A stretch of 64,000 nt of DNA. It comes from Cordilura impudica. Lineage: Eukaryota; Arthropoda; Insecta; Diptera; Scathophagidae. The stretch is taken from assembly GCA_963682025.1 (NCBI GenBank), contig OY821518.1:150094254-150158253 (forward strand), read 5' to 3'. The notes below the pieces were generated by a model. It saw only the letters and a list, made by a program, of their open reading frames with translations. It made no database searches and was not told the origin of the DNA. Position 1 is the stretch's first letter; every line of letters begins with the position of its first letter. Made by a program: the position numbers and the translations under genes. Positions 12,454-22,568 of the stretch are shown piece after piece.

Positions 12454-13740
12454 TTACTCTTCTTCGCTAGACTTGATTGTATGATAATCCATTGTGTAGT
12501 CTTGTGTGTAATTTTGTTGTTTTCTAGGTATGTTAATTATTTCACGTAATTTAGTTGAAAATTTTTCGTTTTTTGATGTTATGTTTTGTTTAATTTGTGC
12601 AGTGATAGTTTCTTGTTGTTTTTTTGTGATAGTTGATTTATTTAAAAGTTCACTATTGTTGTTCATAGGTGAGAGCGATGTTGTTGTTAAAAAGTTTACA
12701 GGTTTTTGTGGAGAGTTATTATTGTATTTTTTTGCTTCGTTGTTTTTAGTTTCTTTATTTTCTGTAATGTTTTTGTTATATGTTGTATTGTTTTGAATAC
12801 TTACATTTTTGTTTGTTTCAATATCTGATTTGGTTTTATTTACTACAACAGAGGAGAATGTAGAACTAAGTGGAGCTGTGCTTATGGTATTTCTATGAAT
12901 GCGTTTAGCCTCACTAATGGTACATTTATTTTTAATTTTTATTTTCAAAATTTCTTTTTGTTGAATAAATTTGGAACATTTATTGGATGAGGCGGCATGG
13001 TCTTCGAGACAGTTTGCACATTGGGTGCGAGTGCAGTCTATTGGTTTATGTGGTGGCAGGTTGCACTGTTCACAAATTGGTTCATTTTTGCAATGTTTTA
13101 GAGTATGACCTAGTTCTTGACACATTTTGCAACGCATTGGATTGGGAATATATTCTCTAATATTTACCATGTTCCAAGAAACTTTGATTTTTTCTGGTAA
13201 GTGGTACAAATCAAATGTAAGTAACATTACTCCAGTTTTTGTTATTTTGCCGTCTTTTGTTTTTTGGAATTTGTGAATGCCGATTACACCTTGATTGGAA
13301 AGCTCTCTGATGATTTCGTCATCTGGGATGTCGTTCAGATATGGGGCATATATTGTTCCTTTTGTGCTATTCAAATTGTCGTGTAGTTTACATTGAATTG
13401 TGCATAGACCAGTTAGTTCTTTGGACTGGAGGAATTTTTCAGCAGTCTGCTTGTTGTTGACCAATAAGAGAAGACTTCCATCACGTAGTTGGGATATAGA
13501 GGTAATGTCTTTGCTGATCAACTCAATTGCTCTATTCACCGCGAAGCAGGAAAAAGTAGACAGAGGTTTATTAGGGTCGTTAGTTTGCATAATTATGTAT
13601 CTTGGATTGGGAGGTTGAGCCTTAGGTAATATGGGGAATGGCGTTGTGTCTTTATACTTTGTCTTTTTACGTTTGGGACTTATCGATTCAGCTAGAACAG
13701 TGAAACGATTGTCCCCAAGGTTGGGGGGCCCTGTGGGCAT
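12454..13740 (-). CDS. I-clade ORF1, gag-like nucleic-acid-binding protein
   Basis: An intact 428-codon frame. The N-terminal third is proline- and lysine-rich (MPTGPPNLGDNRFTVLAES), consistent with a basic RNA-binding tail. A central RRM-like region is followed by retroviral-type zinc knuckles: CKMCQELGHTLKHC, then CEQCNLPPHKPIDC and CANCLEDHAASSNKC (residues about 200-255). The C-terminal part is Asn/Lys/Thr-rich and probably disordered. In I-type elements this protein packages element RNA with ORF2 product. ORF2 begins 61 bp downstream. The frame is open while ORF2 is broken, so protein could still be made if transcribed; function is inferred from the family. Confidence 0.88.
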   Translation of the reverse strand: MPTGPPNLGDNRFTVLAESISPKRKKTKYKDTTPFPILPKAQPPNPRYIIMQTNDPNKPLSTFSCFAVNRAIELISKDITSISQLRDGSLLLLVNNKQTAEKFLQSKELTGLCTIQCKLHDNLNSTKGTIYAPYLNDIPDDEIIRELSNQGVIGIHKFQKTKDGKITKTGVMLLTFDLYHLPEKIKVSWNMVNIREYIPNPMRCKMCQELGHTLKHCKNEPICEQCNLPPHKPIDCTRTQCANCLEDHAASSNKCSKFIQQKEILKIKIKNKCTISEAKRIHRNTISTAPLSSTFSSVVVNKTKSDIETNKNVSIQNNTTYNKNITENKETKNNEAKKYNNNSPQKPVNFLTTTSLSPMNNNSELLNKSTITKKQQETITAQIKQNITSKNEKFSTKLREIINIPRKQQNYTQDYTMDYHTIKSSEEE

Positions 13741-13761
13741 ATTGTTGTAGGTTTTAACACA

Positions 13762-13947
13762 CTATAAGTTAATGGTATATAATACGAAAATAAAAAATAA
13801 AAAATTAGAAGCGCGTTGTAAAACGAATACGAAAAGAGAGGAAAAAATAAACAATCCGTGTGTTTTGCCTATGCGTCTGCTTATAACAAGTACTAGCCGA
13901 AGACTGTTAAATGAATTACCACTACCGAAATCTGTAATATCACTCAT
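13762..13947 (-). other. Upstream in-frame 61-codon frame before ORF1
   Basis: Starts MSDITDFGSGNSFNSLRLVL and ends at a TAG 22 bp before the ORF1 ATG, in the same reading frame as ORF1. It could be a degenerate N-terminal extension of gag separated by an in-frame stop, or simply 5' UTR. The C-terminal half is hydrophobic and unremarkable. No homology recognised. Confidence 0.25.
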
Positions 13948-14094
13948 ATTATTTCGTTTTTTTTTTTTAATTCGATTCGCTCACAGTAATACTAAAATTC
14001 ACGTGCTAAACATAGCACTAACTTTAAAATGTAAATATATAATGCATGACCGTTAAACATTACCAAAGTGAATTTTAAGAAAGCAGTAATGCCT

Positions 14095-14200
14095 GGTTTT
14101 CACTATGTCATTTATGTAAGCTGACAACAAACAATTGCCTCAACTGACATCACGTAATTTTCTAATCATTACGTATTCATTACATCTTATAAACGAACAA
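14095..14200 (+). repeat. Repeat D, copy 1 (uninterrupted left end)
   Basis: Begins CCTGGTTTTCACTATGTC and matches 58255-58318 plus 58966-59010, where a family-B element is inserted. Sequence CTGACAACAAACAATTGCCT is shared exactly. The matching inverted end (CATAGTGAAAACCAGG at about 60539-60554) is found only in the second copy, so this copy is 3' truncated or diverged. From about 14200 to 14644 nothing else is recognised. Confidence 0.7.
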
Positions 14201-14644
14201 AAAATCATTCACTTTGTAAAATATTGGTTAATATTTATTTAAAAAATACATTTATAAAGTTCATCATTATTAAAAATTAACAAGTTTTACAAAATTCTTA
14301 TCTAAAAGTTGAATTGTGACATCTCTCTGGGTTACTTACATATTTGTAAAATTTTTTGATTTAATTACACTAAGCAACAACTAAACTGCTCTTTAAGAAC
14401 GTAATTCGAAAATCTCAATAAAAATTTTTTAATGGATAACTTTTTAATGATTTTTTTTTAGTTATGAAAACCAATATGGTTATAAAAGATATTAATATAT
14501 AGATAGATATAGACCATAAAGAATACAAATTAGAATAAAATAAAAAATTTGAATAAAATATAAATGTAGGAAAACCAAGTATTTTTCTAATCTTCCCGAA
14601 TTATCTCCAAAGAAAATAGATGATGGTTACACTTCGAAGTAAAA

Positions 14645-15097
14645 CAAGTAAGAGTGTTAAATTCGGCTGTGCCGAATCCTTATGTTTACTTTACGTTTTC
14701 ATTAATATCTGGACTTATTGCACTATTTGTAACAAATGTAAACAAAATATTTGAAAAGTAAGAAAAAGTAATTTGATAAACTTAATGCTAAATTATTACA
14801 GCAAATACTCTGAATTTTCAGCATTTTTAGATGTGTCTCCATAATTGAGGTCATATTTTGGCACAATGATGCCCATTTTAAATACTAACCAGATCTAGTT
14901 AATGTCAAATAATATTATTCTAAGTTTAACCAGGTAAATGGTTTATTTTGTGAATGGAAGTGATGTCAACAGACAGAATGACGGACGGACAGACTGACAG
15001 ATGAAAAACGCTATGGCGACTGGATTTATTATAGAGATAAAGAACGGAATGGCAAATTGATATATACCTCTACACAGTGGTGTGAAGGGCACAAACA
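14645..15097 (+). mobile_element. Helentron-like element, family A, compact full-length copy
   Basis: Starts CAAGTAAGAGTGTTAAATTC with hairpin TTCGGCTGTGCCGAA. It contains the GTCY-type tract GACGGACGGACAGACTGACAG (about 14979-15000) and the conserved ACGGAATGGCAAATTGATAT block, then a short terminal hairpin (ACACAGTGGTGTGAAGGG). Its 5' half is closely related to the reverse complement of 38757-39003, and its 3' half to 40020-40320. At about 450 bp it is the shortest copy with both ends and gives the basic architecture of the family. Non-coding. Confidence 0.75.
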
Positions 15098-15177
15098 TTT
15101 TGAATAACAACTATAACAAGCAACATAGATAAATCATATCTAAACTGATTTGATATTTTAAAATAGCAACCTGCTCA

Positions 15178-15300
15178 GGGATGGCGTGATCGTGATATCC
15201 ACAGCCGGAAAGATGGACATCGCTATATCAACTCCGCTTGGTATATGGATTACGAATATAAATATTTACGAATGTAAAAATTTCTTCAATTATTGTAATG
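15178..15300 (+). mobile_element. Diverged 3' fragment of a family-A element
   Basis: The stretch GTGATCGTGATATCCACAGC through GACATCGCTATATCAACTCC matches the 3' body of the longer family-A copies at 34310-34380 and 38355-38450, with many substitutions and no terminal hairpin. 15300-15944 shows no recognised feature. Confidence 0.55.
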
Positions 15301-15944
15301 ATTTCCAATGTTTTTTCAACACCACAAAAACTAATTTTTTATTTCTTCTCGAAAAATTAAAAACTATGAAATAACATTTTTTGTGTCACTTATTAGAAAA
15401 AGCCCCAGTACAAAGTCTTTTAGGGAAATTCAACATCAAATATAGTAGTAGTTTCATTCGGTACGGTTAAACGATTTTTAAAAATAATGAGGGAATTCAT
15501 AAGGTGAGCTAGAGTTGTAAGTTCTAAAGAAATTCAACCAATTCATATACTAAAATCTGAAAAAAATTCAAATAAAAGCAAAATATTTGTTCTTTTCCCA
15601 AAAACTAACCTGAATGTAATTATTTCTTCCCATTTTAATTTACTTCTACTATTTTTGCCCCAATAAGTACAAGAAACGTAAAAAAAATATTTGGAATAAG
15701 CTACAAAAGCTGATCAATTACACTGGTCTACAAATTAAAAAAAAAATTGACTGCAGAAATGAGGCATGTTTTTAACCAATCTAGGAGCGCTGAATTCGAA
15801 TCTGGCATAAAAATTGGGCTAAGTATCACGTCTTGTTCATTTTTTATCGCACGCCGCCAATACTGTAAAACAGTCATACTGACACTACAATTTCACAATT
15901 ATTAATTTGACAGAAACCCACATTCATTCTAAATCTTCATAATA

Positions 15945-17160
15945 AAGGGTTTTTCAACAGGGACGCTACAAAAGTAGAAAGACAGGGATAGCAAACGATG
16001 CCATATTTCTTGGCACTCTTCTGACATTTCTCTTCAGTAAGGTTTGCCAATTCATGATGGAAAGATATACGAGCCAACAACGAGTCGAAATTATTAAAAT
16101 TTACCACCGAAATTCGGAGTCAGTGGCCTCAACGTTAAGAGCGCTACGCCCATTTTATGGTCGTCATAATCGTCCTAGCAGATCAACAATTGAGCGTCTA
16201 GTGGAAATTTGAATTTTGAATCCACAGGCACATTACAAAATATTCCCGTGCCAGTGAGACAAAGAAGTGCCCGTAGTGTCGAGAATATTGCTGCCACTGA
16301 GGCTTCAGTTCAAGAAAGCCCAAATGTGTCTCTCACACGTCGTTCTCAAGCGTTTGGCATCTCTGTGACGTCGTTGTGGCGAATTTTGCGAAAAGATCTT
16401 GGCTTACATCCTTACAAGATCAAATTGACGCAAGAACTGAAGCCGCTTCACCACTAGAAGCGTCGTATGTTCGTGAATTGGGCTGAGCAACAACTTGAAA
16501 ATGATTCGGATTTTCATCGAAAAATCATCTTCAGCGATGAGGCTCATTTCTGGCTAAATGGCTTCGTCAATAAACAAAATATGCGTTATTGGTCAGACAG
16601 CAATCCACATGTACTCCATGCGTTATCATTGATCAAGACCGGCACGTTACCGTTCAATGATAACCGAATATTTTTGGCCCCAATTGGATGAAATGGATTT
16701 GGAGGATATGTGGTTCCAACAGGATGGCGCCACAAGCCACACAGCGAATGTCACAATCAATTTATTGGAAACCAAGTTTGGATAACGTGTTATCTCACGA
16801 AATGGTCCAGTCGATTGGCCGCCTCGGTCGTGCGATTTGACGCCATTGGACTATTTCCTGTGGGGCTACGTCAAGTCTATGGTCTATGCCAACAAGCCAG
16901 CGACGATTGATGAACTTCGTACAAATATCGAACGTGAAATTGCAGCAGTATCGACCGATTTATGCTTGAAAACCGTCGAAAATTGGGTTCAGCGTCTGGA
17001 CTTCTGCAAGCGTGCCCGTGGTGGCCATGCAAAAGAGATCGATTTCCATACATACTGGCATCGAACGTGCTTTCACAGGAATAAAGAATTTCATTGATAT
17101 CCAAAACCGTTTTTGTTTTATTTAAAAAAACTTTTGTAGCGCTCTTATTGAAAAACCCTT
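15945..17160 (+). mobile_element. DD41D mariner element 1
   Basis: A 1216-bp element between TA dinucleotides. Terminal inverted repeats are about 31 bp: AAGGGTTTTTCAACAGGGAC at the left, and the right end read inverted starts AAGGGTTTTTCAATAAGAGC; both continue CGCTACAAAAGT. It lies 15 bp upstream of the unrelated pseudogene starting at 17176. TA target duplication and TIR length fit Tc1/mariner elements. Confidence 0.88.
16054..17097 (+). pseudogene. DD41D mariner transposase, broken
   Basis: The tandem ATGs at 16054/16057 open a helix-turn-helix N-terminus (MERYTSQQRVEIIKIY). A frameshift at about 16201-16212 moves reading into the next frame (STGTLQNIPVPVRQRSARS, then the conserved LWRILRKDLGLHPYKIK). 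A TAG sits before KRRMFVNWAEQQ. The first catalytic Asp is in FSDEAHFWLNG. About 50 codons between the first and second Asp are deleted near 16615-16640. The second Asp is in WFQQDGATSH and the third in LTPLDYFLWG, 41 residues apart (counting one TAA in place of a sense codon), which places it in the DD41D (rosa-like) group. Not functional. Confidence 0.85.
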
Positions 17161-17741
17161 TAGTAGCATTTAAGCATGTCAGGGAGATCGTGTGTTACTG
17201 ATTCAAGCTATTTTTGCTTTGTGTGTGGTGAATATTTGGTTGGAAAAAAAGGATATGCAATATCAGAATCTTTAAAATATGCATATTTACATTATTTTGA
17301 TTTTGCTGTCAGAAACTTGGACAAACCGTGGACACCGACAATGTTTTGCAATAGTTGCAGAACTGTCTTATACAAGGGGTCAAATGGCAAGAAGATCTAT
17401 TCCGATTTTTCAATTCCAGAACTTTGGAGAGAGTCAAGTAACCACCAAACCGATTGTTATTTCTGGTTAACAAAAGTTGCTGGATTCAATATAAAAAATC
17501 GAAAAAATATTACTTACGCGAATGTCCCATCGGTTTCCAAACCAGTTCAACGTCCACCAAATGATTCATTACCAGTCATTCCCAGTGCTACGAGCAGTGA
17601 GTCCGAAACATCTTTCACCAGCAGTGGTAGTTTGTAAGCTGATGATGAACGCCATTTAGTGACTCAAGCTGAGCTGAATGATGTAATTCGGGATTTACAC
17701 TTAACGAAGCAAGACGCAGAATTACTAGCTTCATGCATGCA

Positions 17742-20110
17742 TAGAGATGGGAAATGGGTAAATACCCAATTGGTAAATACCTGGTAAAATGGGTAAATAC
17801 CAGGGTATGTACCCAAAAGGTGGGTATAAACTATATTGTAGAAAATTTGGTGAACAAACACGTTGTGCAGCAAAATTTCATGAAATTTATAATAAATAGA
17901 AATTTAAATGCTTACAGAGCACTTTAAAAATAACAATTTAAGACAATAACCTTATTATATATATTTATTTAATATTTATTTTTGCAACATTACATTATGC
18001 AGTAGTAATCACTGTCACTGTCGCCGAACGATCCATTGTAAGTTTCACTCCGAAAATAATTAAAAGATGAATGAGGTGTAGAATGGGTGATAGCAGTGGA
18101 AGTAGAAGGTGCTTCCTCAAATGAATAAACAGAATTGATGATTTCATACTCAGCCGGTACAATTTTTAGGGAAGTATCCTTTTGTCGTATGTTTTTATTG
18201 GCGAGATTCCAATTATGGGCTATAAATCATATCTGCAGTTAATCTGTTTCGTTTTTTTTGAGTGTATGAAACTTTGAGTGCGGAATGAGCGTTCAGTGGC
18301 AACTGAAGTGCATGGAGCAGTCAATATACGAACCGCTATCCTGCTTCCACCATGTCGAAGCAGATATTTCTTCTATGCAGCTCCAAACAAAATTTTTAGC
18401 CCACAAATCCTCTAGCTTTATAGTTTGCTAGGTCTGCCATTATATTTATATTCAAATTGGTACCCATATCATAAATAAACTCCATCGCAATTAGACAATC
18501 GGATGAACTTAAATCGTGCCCTTGACTATTGGGGTCAAGGAAACTAGCAGCCAAATGTATTGGTTTAACAGACATTTTCAACTTTTCATCAAAGGAAGAC
18601 CACAATTCTTGTTTTTCTTTATCATCAATTTCAGTTATTCGTATAAATGCATCTCGTAGTTTATTTCGAATGTCTTTAAAAGCTAAATATACTCGATGAA
18701 TACTATATTGGTTGGATTCGAAAATAGTTATCCATTGCGTCATCGGTTGAAATATTTTTAAATTGAAGTCCAGCATATTCCAGAAATCTTCACTTAGTAT
18801 TGATGATTTTGTTGTAGCCTTTAGGTTGACTTTTTCGTGAACAGCCAAAGCTTGAAGCGGAACTTTACTGTTTATCAAGCTATTTAATGATATTACGTAG
18901 CTGATGTTAGGAAGCTTTAATTGCTCTCCTGATCCTTTTTCTTTGCAGATATTAGAAAATATCACCGAAAAAACTTTATTGTACTTTATAGTTTTTACTA
19001 TCTCAATAACTAATAAAAAAAACAGTTCTTTAAGGTAGAGCATTTTAAGATATCATCACTTATTAAATTGAGGCAATGTGCTACATAATTTAGAGGCATT
19101 ACGTGGGGATATGCTTTCTTAACTTGCTTAAGTGCACCTTGCATATTTCTTGCATTATAGCCAATCAAAACTACGAACTTTTGTTCACCGTATTCCTTCA
19201 TGACGTTCATAGCAAGATAAGCAGAAGTGTGACTGTTGCTTTCTGTTGCCAAACTTCGAACAAAAATAATCTCTGGCTTAAAAATTAGAAAATTAATTAC
19301 ATCTTCATCTTGCACACTGCAGATGCAAGTACCTTGCTGACTTCAGTTGCTTAGTAATATCGTTTGCCGTTTCATTATATAGTTTGTTTAAATATTTACT
19401 GGAAATTGCCTTTCTGTTTGGCAATTTATATAAAGGTTGCAGTTCTTCAAAAAACTTTACCCAGAGCGGATGTTCCACAATTGCAAATGGAGCACCAGAT
19501 ACAATAATAGCCTTGGACAGTTTCTTATGAAGGTTCTCTTTATACTCATCAGACATTATTTTACATGAGTTTGATGCTTGGAGGGAATTCGACGAGCTTA
19601 AGACATCAGTGGACTGAGTCGAATTTTCCATTGAAATTGTTGTCAGTTCAACTGGATTCGTTTTACCAATTTCTCGTTTCACCATAATTGGACATTTAAG
19701 ATACTTCGTTAAATGTGCTGTCATTTTATTAACATTTGCTCGTTTATAAACCGTGTCGCAATATCTGCAAAAAAACTGATTCTGTGTTGCTTGCAGTTGT
19801 TGCGAAATGCTTCCATATTTTTTCATTCTTAGGTCTTCCCATGACTGAACCTGAAAACGATTAAAGTTTATTGTTGGATTTCATCAATATTTGCTTTACT
19901 AATAAATACATACCGTCTCCACAATTTTAATTCAATTTAATCCAATTTAATACAGTTTTAATTAAATTGAATTCGCTTTTTGATATTTAACAACACACGT
20001 GTTGTTGAAAACAATAAAACAAATGACTAATTTAAAATAATGTTTCAGTTGATTTACAACCCGTGATTGCCAGATGCAGCATTTCAAATGCTTTTTATAA
20101 ATACCCAAAA
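17742..20110 (-). mobile_element. hAT element inside the pseudogene
   Basis: Coding homology of the host pseudogene stops at about 17741 and resumes at about 20113. The intervening minus-strand DNA encodes hAT transposase fragments. The left end (AGAGATGGGAAATGGG) resembles hAT termini beginning CAGAGATGGG, followed by four copies of a GGGTAAATACC-type motif within 90 bp (17755-17830), a plausible subterminal transposase-binding cluster. The right end contains only one related AAATACCC motif (20101-20108), and no clean 8-bp target duplication was seen, so the ends are approximate. Confidence 0.7.
18200..19826 (-). pseudogene. hAT transposase with BED-type zinc finger, broken
   Basis: In order on the minus strand: a BED-like finger (FFCRYCDTVYKRANVNKMTA, with a following His/Cys pair) in 19305-19826, then VSGAPFAIVEHPLWVKFFEE. 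Next is a frame at 19010-19315 with VVLIGYNARNMQGALKQVKK and LNYVAHCLNLISDDILK, and a frame at 18396-19043 with AVHEKVNLKATTKSSILSED and LAASFLDPNSQG. Finally, near 18220-18310, is the dimerisation motif CTSVATERSFRTQSFIHSKK. The region holding the first catalytic Asp (between 19305 and 19315) appears deleted and frames change twice. Motif order and a C-terminal ATERSF-type block are diagnostic of hAT. Confidence 0.8.
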
Positions 20111-20270
20111 AAGGTAATTTATTGATGGCTCTATGTACAGTTTAAAGGCTCTACTTTTGCACAATGAGAAGGAAAAACCATCCATACCAATTGCTCATGC
20201 CATTAATATGAAGGAAAATTACGAATCAATGTCTGAAATTTATAAATGGAAGATCTGTGGTAATCTTAAG

Positions 20271-20341
20271 GTGTGTGATTTAAATTTCTTTGTATATATA
20301 GTATAGACCATCGTAAATAACTGTAAATTAATCTGTTTCAG
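20271..20341 (+). other. 71-bp GT-AG intron in the pseudogene
   Basis: Coding homology runs into AATCTTAAG, then GTGTGTGATT opens a 71-bp segment ending TCTGTTTCAG, after which coding homology resumes without loss of residues (GNLK then VIGLLTG). The pyrimidine-rich acceptor and small size are typical of fly introns. It shows this is a genomic copy, not a processed retrocopy. Confidence 0.75.
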
Positions 20342-21007
20342 GTCATTGGTTTGTTGACAGGTATGCAAGGAGGTTTCACAAAATATTGATGTTTCCTTTG
20401 TCTATGGCATAGTCGCGCTACATATCATCATTACGTCAGAACAGAGTGGCAAAAAAGAACTGAGTATTCATCAGGAAAACAAAACATTTCAAAGAAACCA
20501 TTAATTGATACAAATGACGTTCTTCTTTCGCCGCTGCACATAAATTGGGCCTTTTTAAGAACTTTGTCAAGGCTCTGGACAAAGATGGTGCAGCATTTAA
20601 ATATTTGTTAGTGGTTTTTCCTAAAACTGAATATGCCAAAATCAAAGAAGGCATATTTGTTGGCCCTCAGATCAGGAAGCTATTGAATGATGACAATTTT
20701 TCACAATGTTTATTGGAGAAAGAATATGCAGCCTGGCAGTCTTTCAAGAGCATTGTGGACAGTTTTCTTGGAAACAATAAGAGTGAAAACTACAGACAAA
20801 CTGTTGCTGAGTTATTGAAAAATTATCACGAATTAGGTGCACGAATGTCACTCAAAATGCATTTTCTTCATTCGCATTTAGATTTTTTTTTCACAAAACC
20901 TAGGTACGATGAGCGACGAACAAGGGGAACGTGCTCACCAAGACTTAATGAAAATTGAAAGAAATTTTGGGACAAAATTATGCTGGGAGACTATTGCTAG
21001 ACTCTAA

Positions 21008-22190
21008 TGCGTGAAACCGAATCAACAAAATACAAACAACGTTCAAATAACGCCATTCACTTTTGAAAATTCATTGATTTTTAAATAAACTAATGATTTT
21101 TTTATGTAAAAAACGAATAAAAACATTTTTTTGTATCTCGAAAACATGGCGTGATAGAGAAAAGCCAATTACAGATTCAGCTCACCAAATTACCGTAGGA
21201 ACGATATTTAGTTGCTCCAGTCCAAAAGCTTGTTGGCTAGCGTTATTAAACAAACAACAGCTGATCACATAGCACACCGCAATAACATACCAGCAAACGT
21301 TGTATTGTCGTATAATTTTTTTGTATGGAGAATATCAACAACAAGTATACAACTGTTGTACAATTTTGGCACATGCGACTCATAACAGTTATGAATACCC
21401 TAAATCTTTGCATAAATATTCAAAATTCAAAAATAACGATTGTTTGTTTGGGCAGAGTTGTATCTTCTGAGACTAATACGATGTAAGAGCTGTATGTTAT
21501 GAAAACTGATTCTTAACCACATTGCGCATGACCAATAAGTATATAGACACAATCTATCACAACAATTATCACAACGTCAAAATTACTGATGAAGGCTGAT
21601 ATGCCAGAAACAAGTCTGATTAAAAATACAGTCTAGTTATGAATTTTAGAAATATACATATGCTTTCTTCTTCTCTACCACGAACCATTGAATCTTTGAA
21701 TATATTAAAGACAATAAGAGATAGTAAACAAATATATTTTTAAGTTCTGATCTATTTCGGTATACTTGTCCTTCTATTATATTTTTATTTCTCTATTTTT
21801 CTGTTTTGTTTTTAGTCGATTTTTGATATTTGTTGCACTAGCATAATCAGTTTTTTTTTTCAGATCTTACTTTTAATATCAATCTCTTCTAAAATCAAAA
21901 CAAAAAAGAAAACAATTGCATATTCCATACTTCACATGGGTACTCTCTACTGCATATCATGCTATGAAGTCAAACTTTAACATAATTATGAAAATTAATT
22001 CATATGTAGTGATGCTTGGTCGAAATAGATGTACTTCTCTACCGTAATAACACCAAGAAAAATTTATGTCAAAATAGAACTTCATCTAGATCATTCATTG
22101 TGGTTATTTTTCGACATTGTGGTAATCAGTTTTTTCGCTGAAAAGTTTTGTACTAAATTTTTTTTATTTTTAATTAATCCTATTTAGTCA
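21008..22190. other. Gene-free stretch with one copy of repeat E
   Basis: No coding sequence recognised. At about 21535-21695 the sequence ACTGATGAAGGC...CCAGAAACAAGTCTGATTAA...TAGTTATGAATTTT matches 53715-53852 (repeat E) in the same orientation, including a trailing CCACG(A/C)ACCATT. Such blocks are commonly the 3' end of a dispersed element; the family is not identified here. The remainder is unremarkable AT-rich DNA. Confidence 0.6.
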
Positions 22191-22562
22191 AACTAGCAGA
22201 TTCCAGCGCTCGAAATTCGAGTGTAATTTCTAGGCAACTTTATTTTTAAACTTAGCCAATTCACAAACCGACACTTTTTTGGTTTATTACTATTGTGAAT
22301 GAAAAAAACAAACTCATTTACAAATTAAATAAACACATACCTAGCATATGTATAATTTTATGTATGTGTTAGGTAGCAACTTTAAATTCAATTTACGCAA
22401 AATAAAGAAAAAAAATTTAAAATATGTAAATCTGGTGAACAGCTAAAAAGAAATACCTTCCAAATAATATACGTTTGGTCAAAATCGGGATAAACCGGTA
22501 GAACAAAACATCGGCAACAAGAAATCGCCTAGCCTATTAATATTATAGATTCTTATTTATGA
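22191..22562 (+). repeat. Repeat C, copy 2 (uninterrupted)
   Basis: Collinear with 7293-7481 joined to 8254-8455. The block GTATAATTTTATGTATGTG at about 22359-22377 is the empty target corresponding to the family-B insertion at 7482. It ends a few bases before the mariner at 22569. Confidence 0.8.
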
Positions 22563-22568
22563 CATATA

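Larger units (their letters stand above)
8641..14060 (-). mobile_element. I-clade non-LTR retrotransposon
   Basis: Minus-strand element with ORF1 (gag-like, zinc knuckles), ORF2 (endonuclease, reverse transcriptase, C-terminal RNase H) and a 3' UTR of about 220 bp ending in TAAAA-type repeats at 8641-8663. RNase H downstream of RT together with a CCHC gag is characteristic of the I clade. The 5' boundary is uncertain: unrecognised 5' UTR sequence extends beyond 13947 and repeat D begins at 14095. No target duplication was recognised. ORF2 carries several frameshifts, so the copy cannot move autonomously. Confidence 0.85.
17176..21007 (+). pseudogene. Arthropod-expanded unnamed protein, split by a hAT element
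   Basis: Two halves of one gene flank a hAT insertion. Half 1 (17176-17741) starts MSGRSCVTDSSYFCFVCGEY and has a Cys-rich N-terminus (CFVC, FCNSC), WRESSNHQTDCYFWL and, after an in-frame TAA at 17635, QAELNDVIRDLHLTKQDAEL. Half 2 (20113-21007) reads FIDGSMYSLKALLLHN, AINMKENYESM, then after a 71-bp intron VIGLLTGMQGGFTKY, KIKEGIFVGPQIRKL, NFLGNNK-type and HFLHSHLDF motifs, ending SDEQGERAHQDL. The order matches a protein family I recognise as repeatedly annotated as uncharacterised in arthropod genomes; its function is unknown to me. About 90-100 codons between the halves are absent. A TGA near 20387 and frameshifts near 20540 and 20900 confirm decay. Confidence 0.75.
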
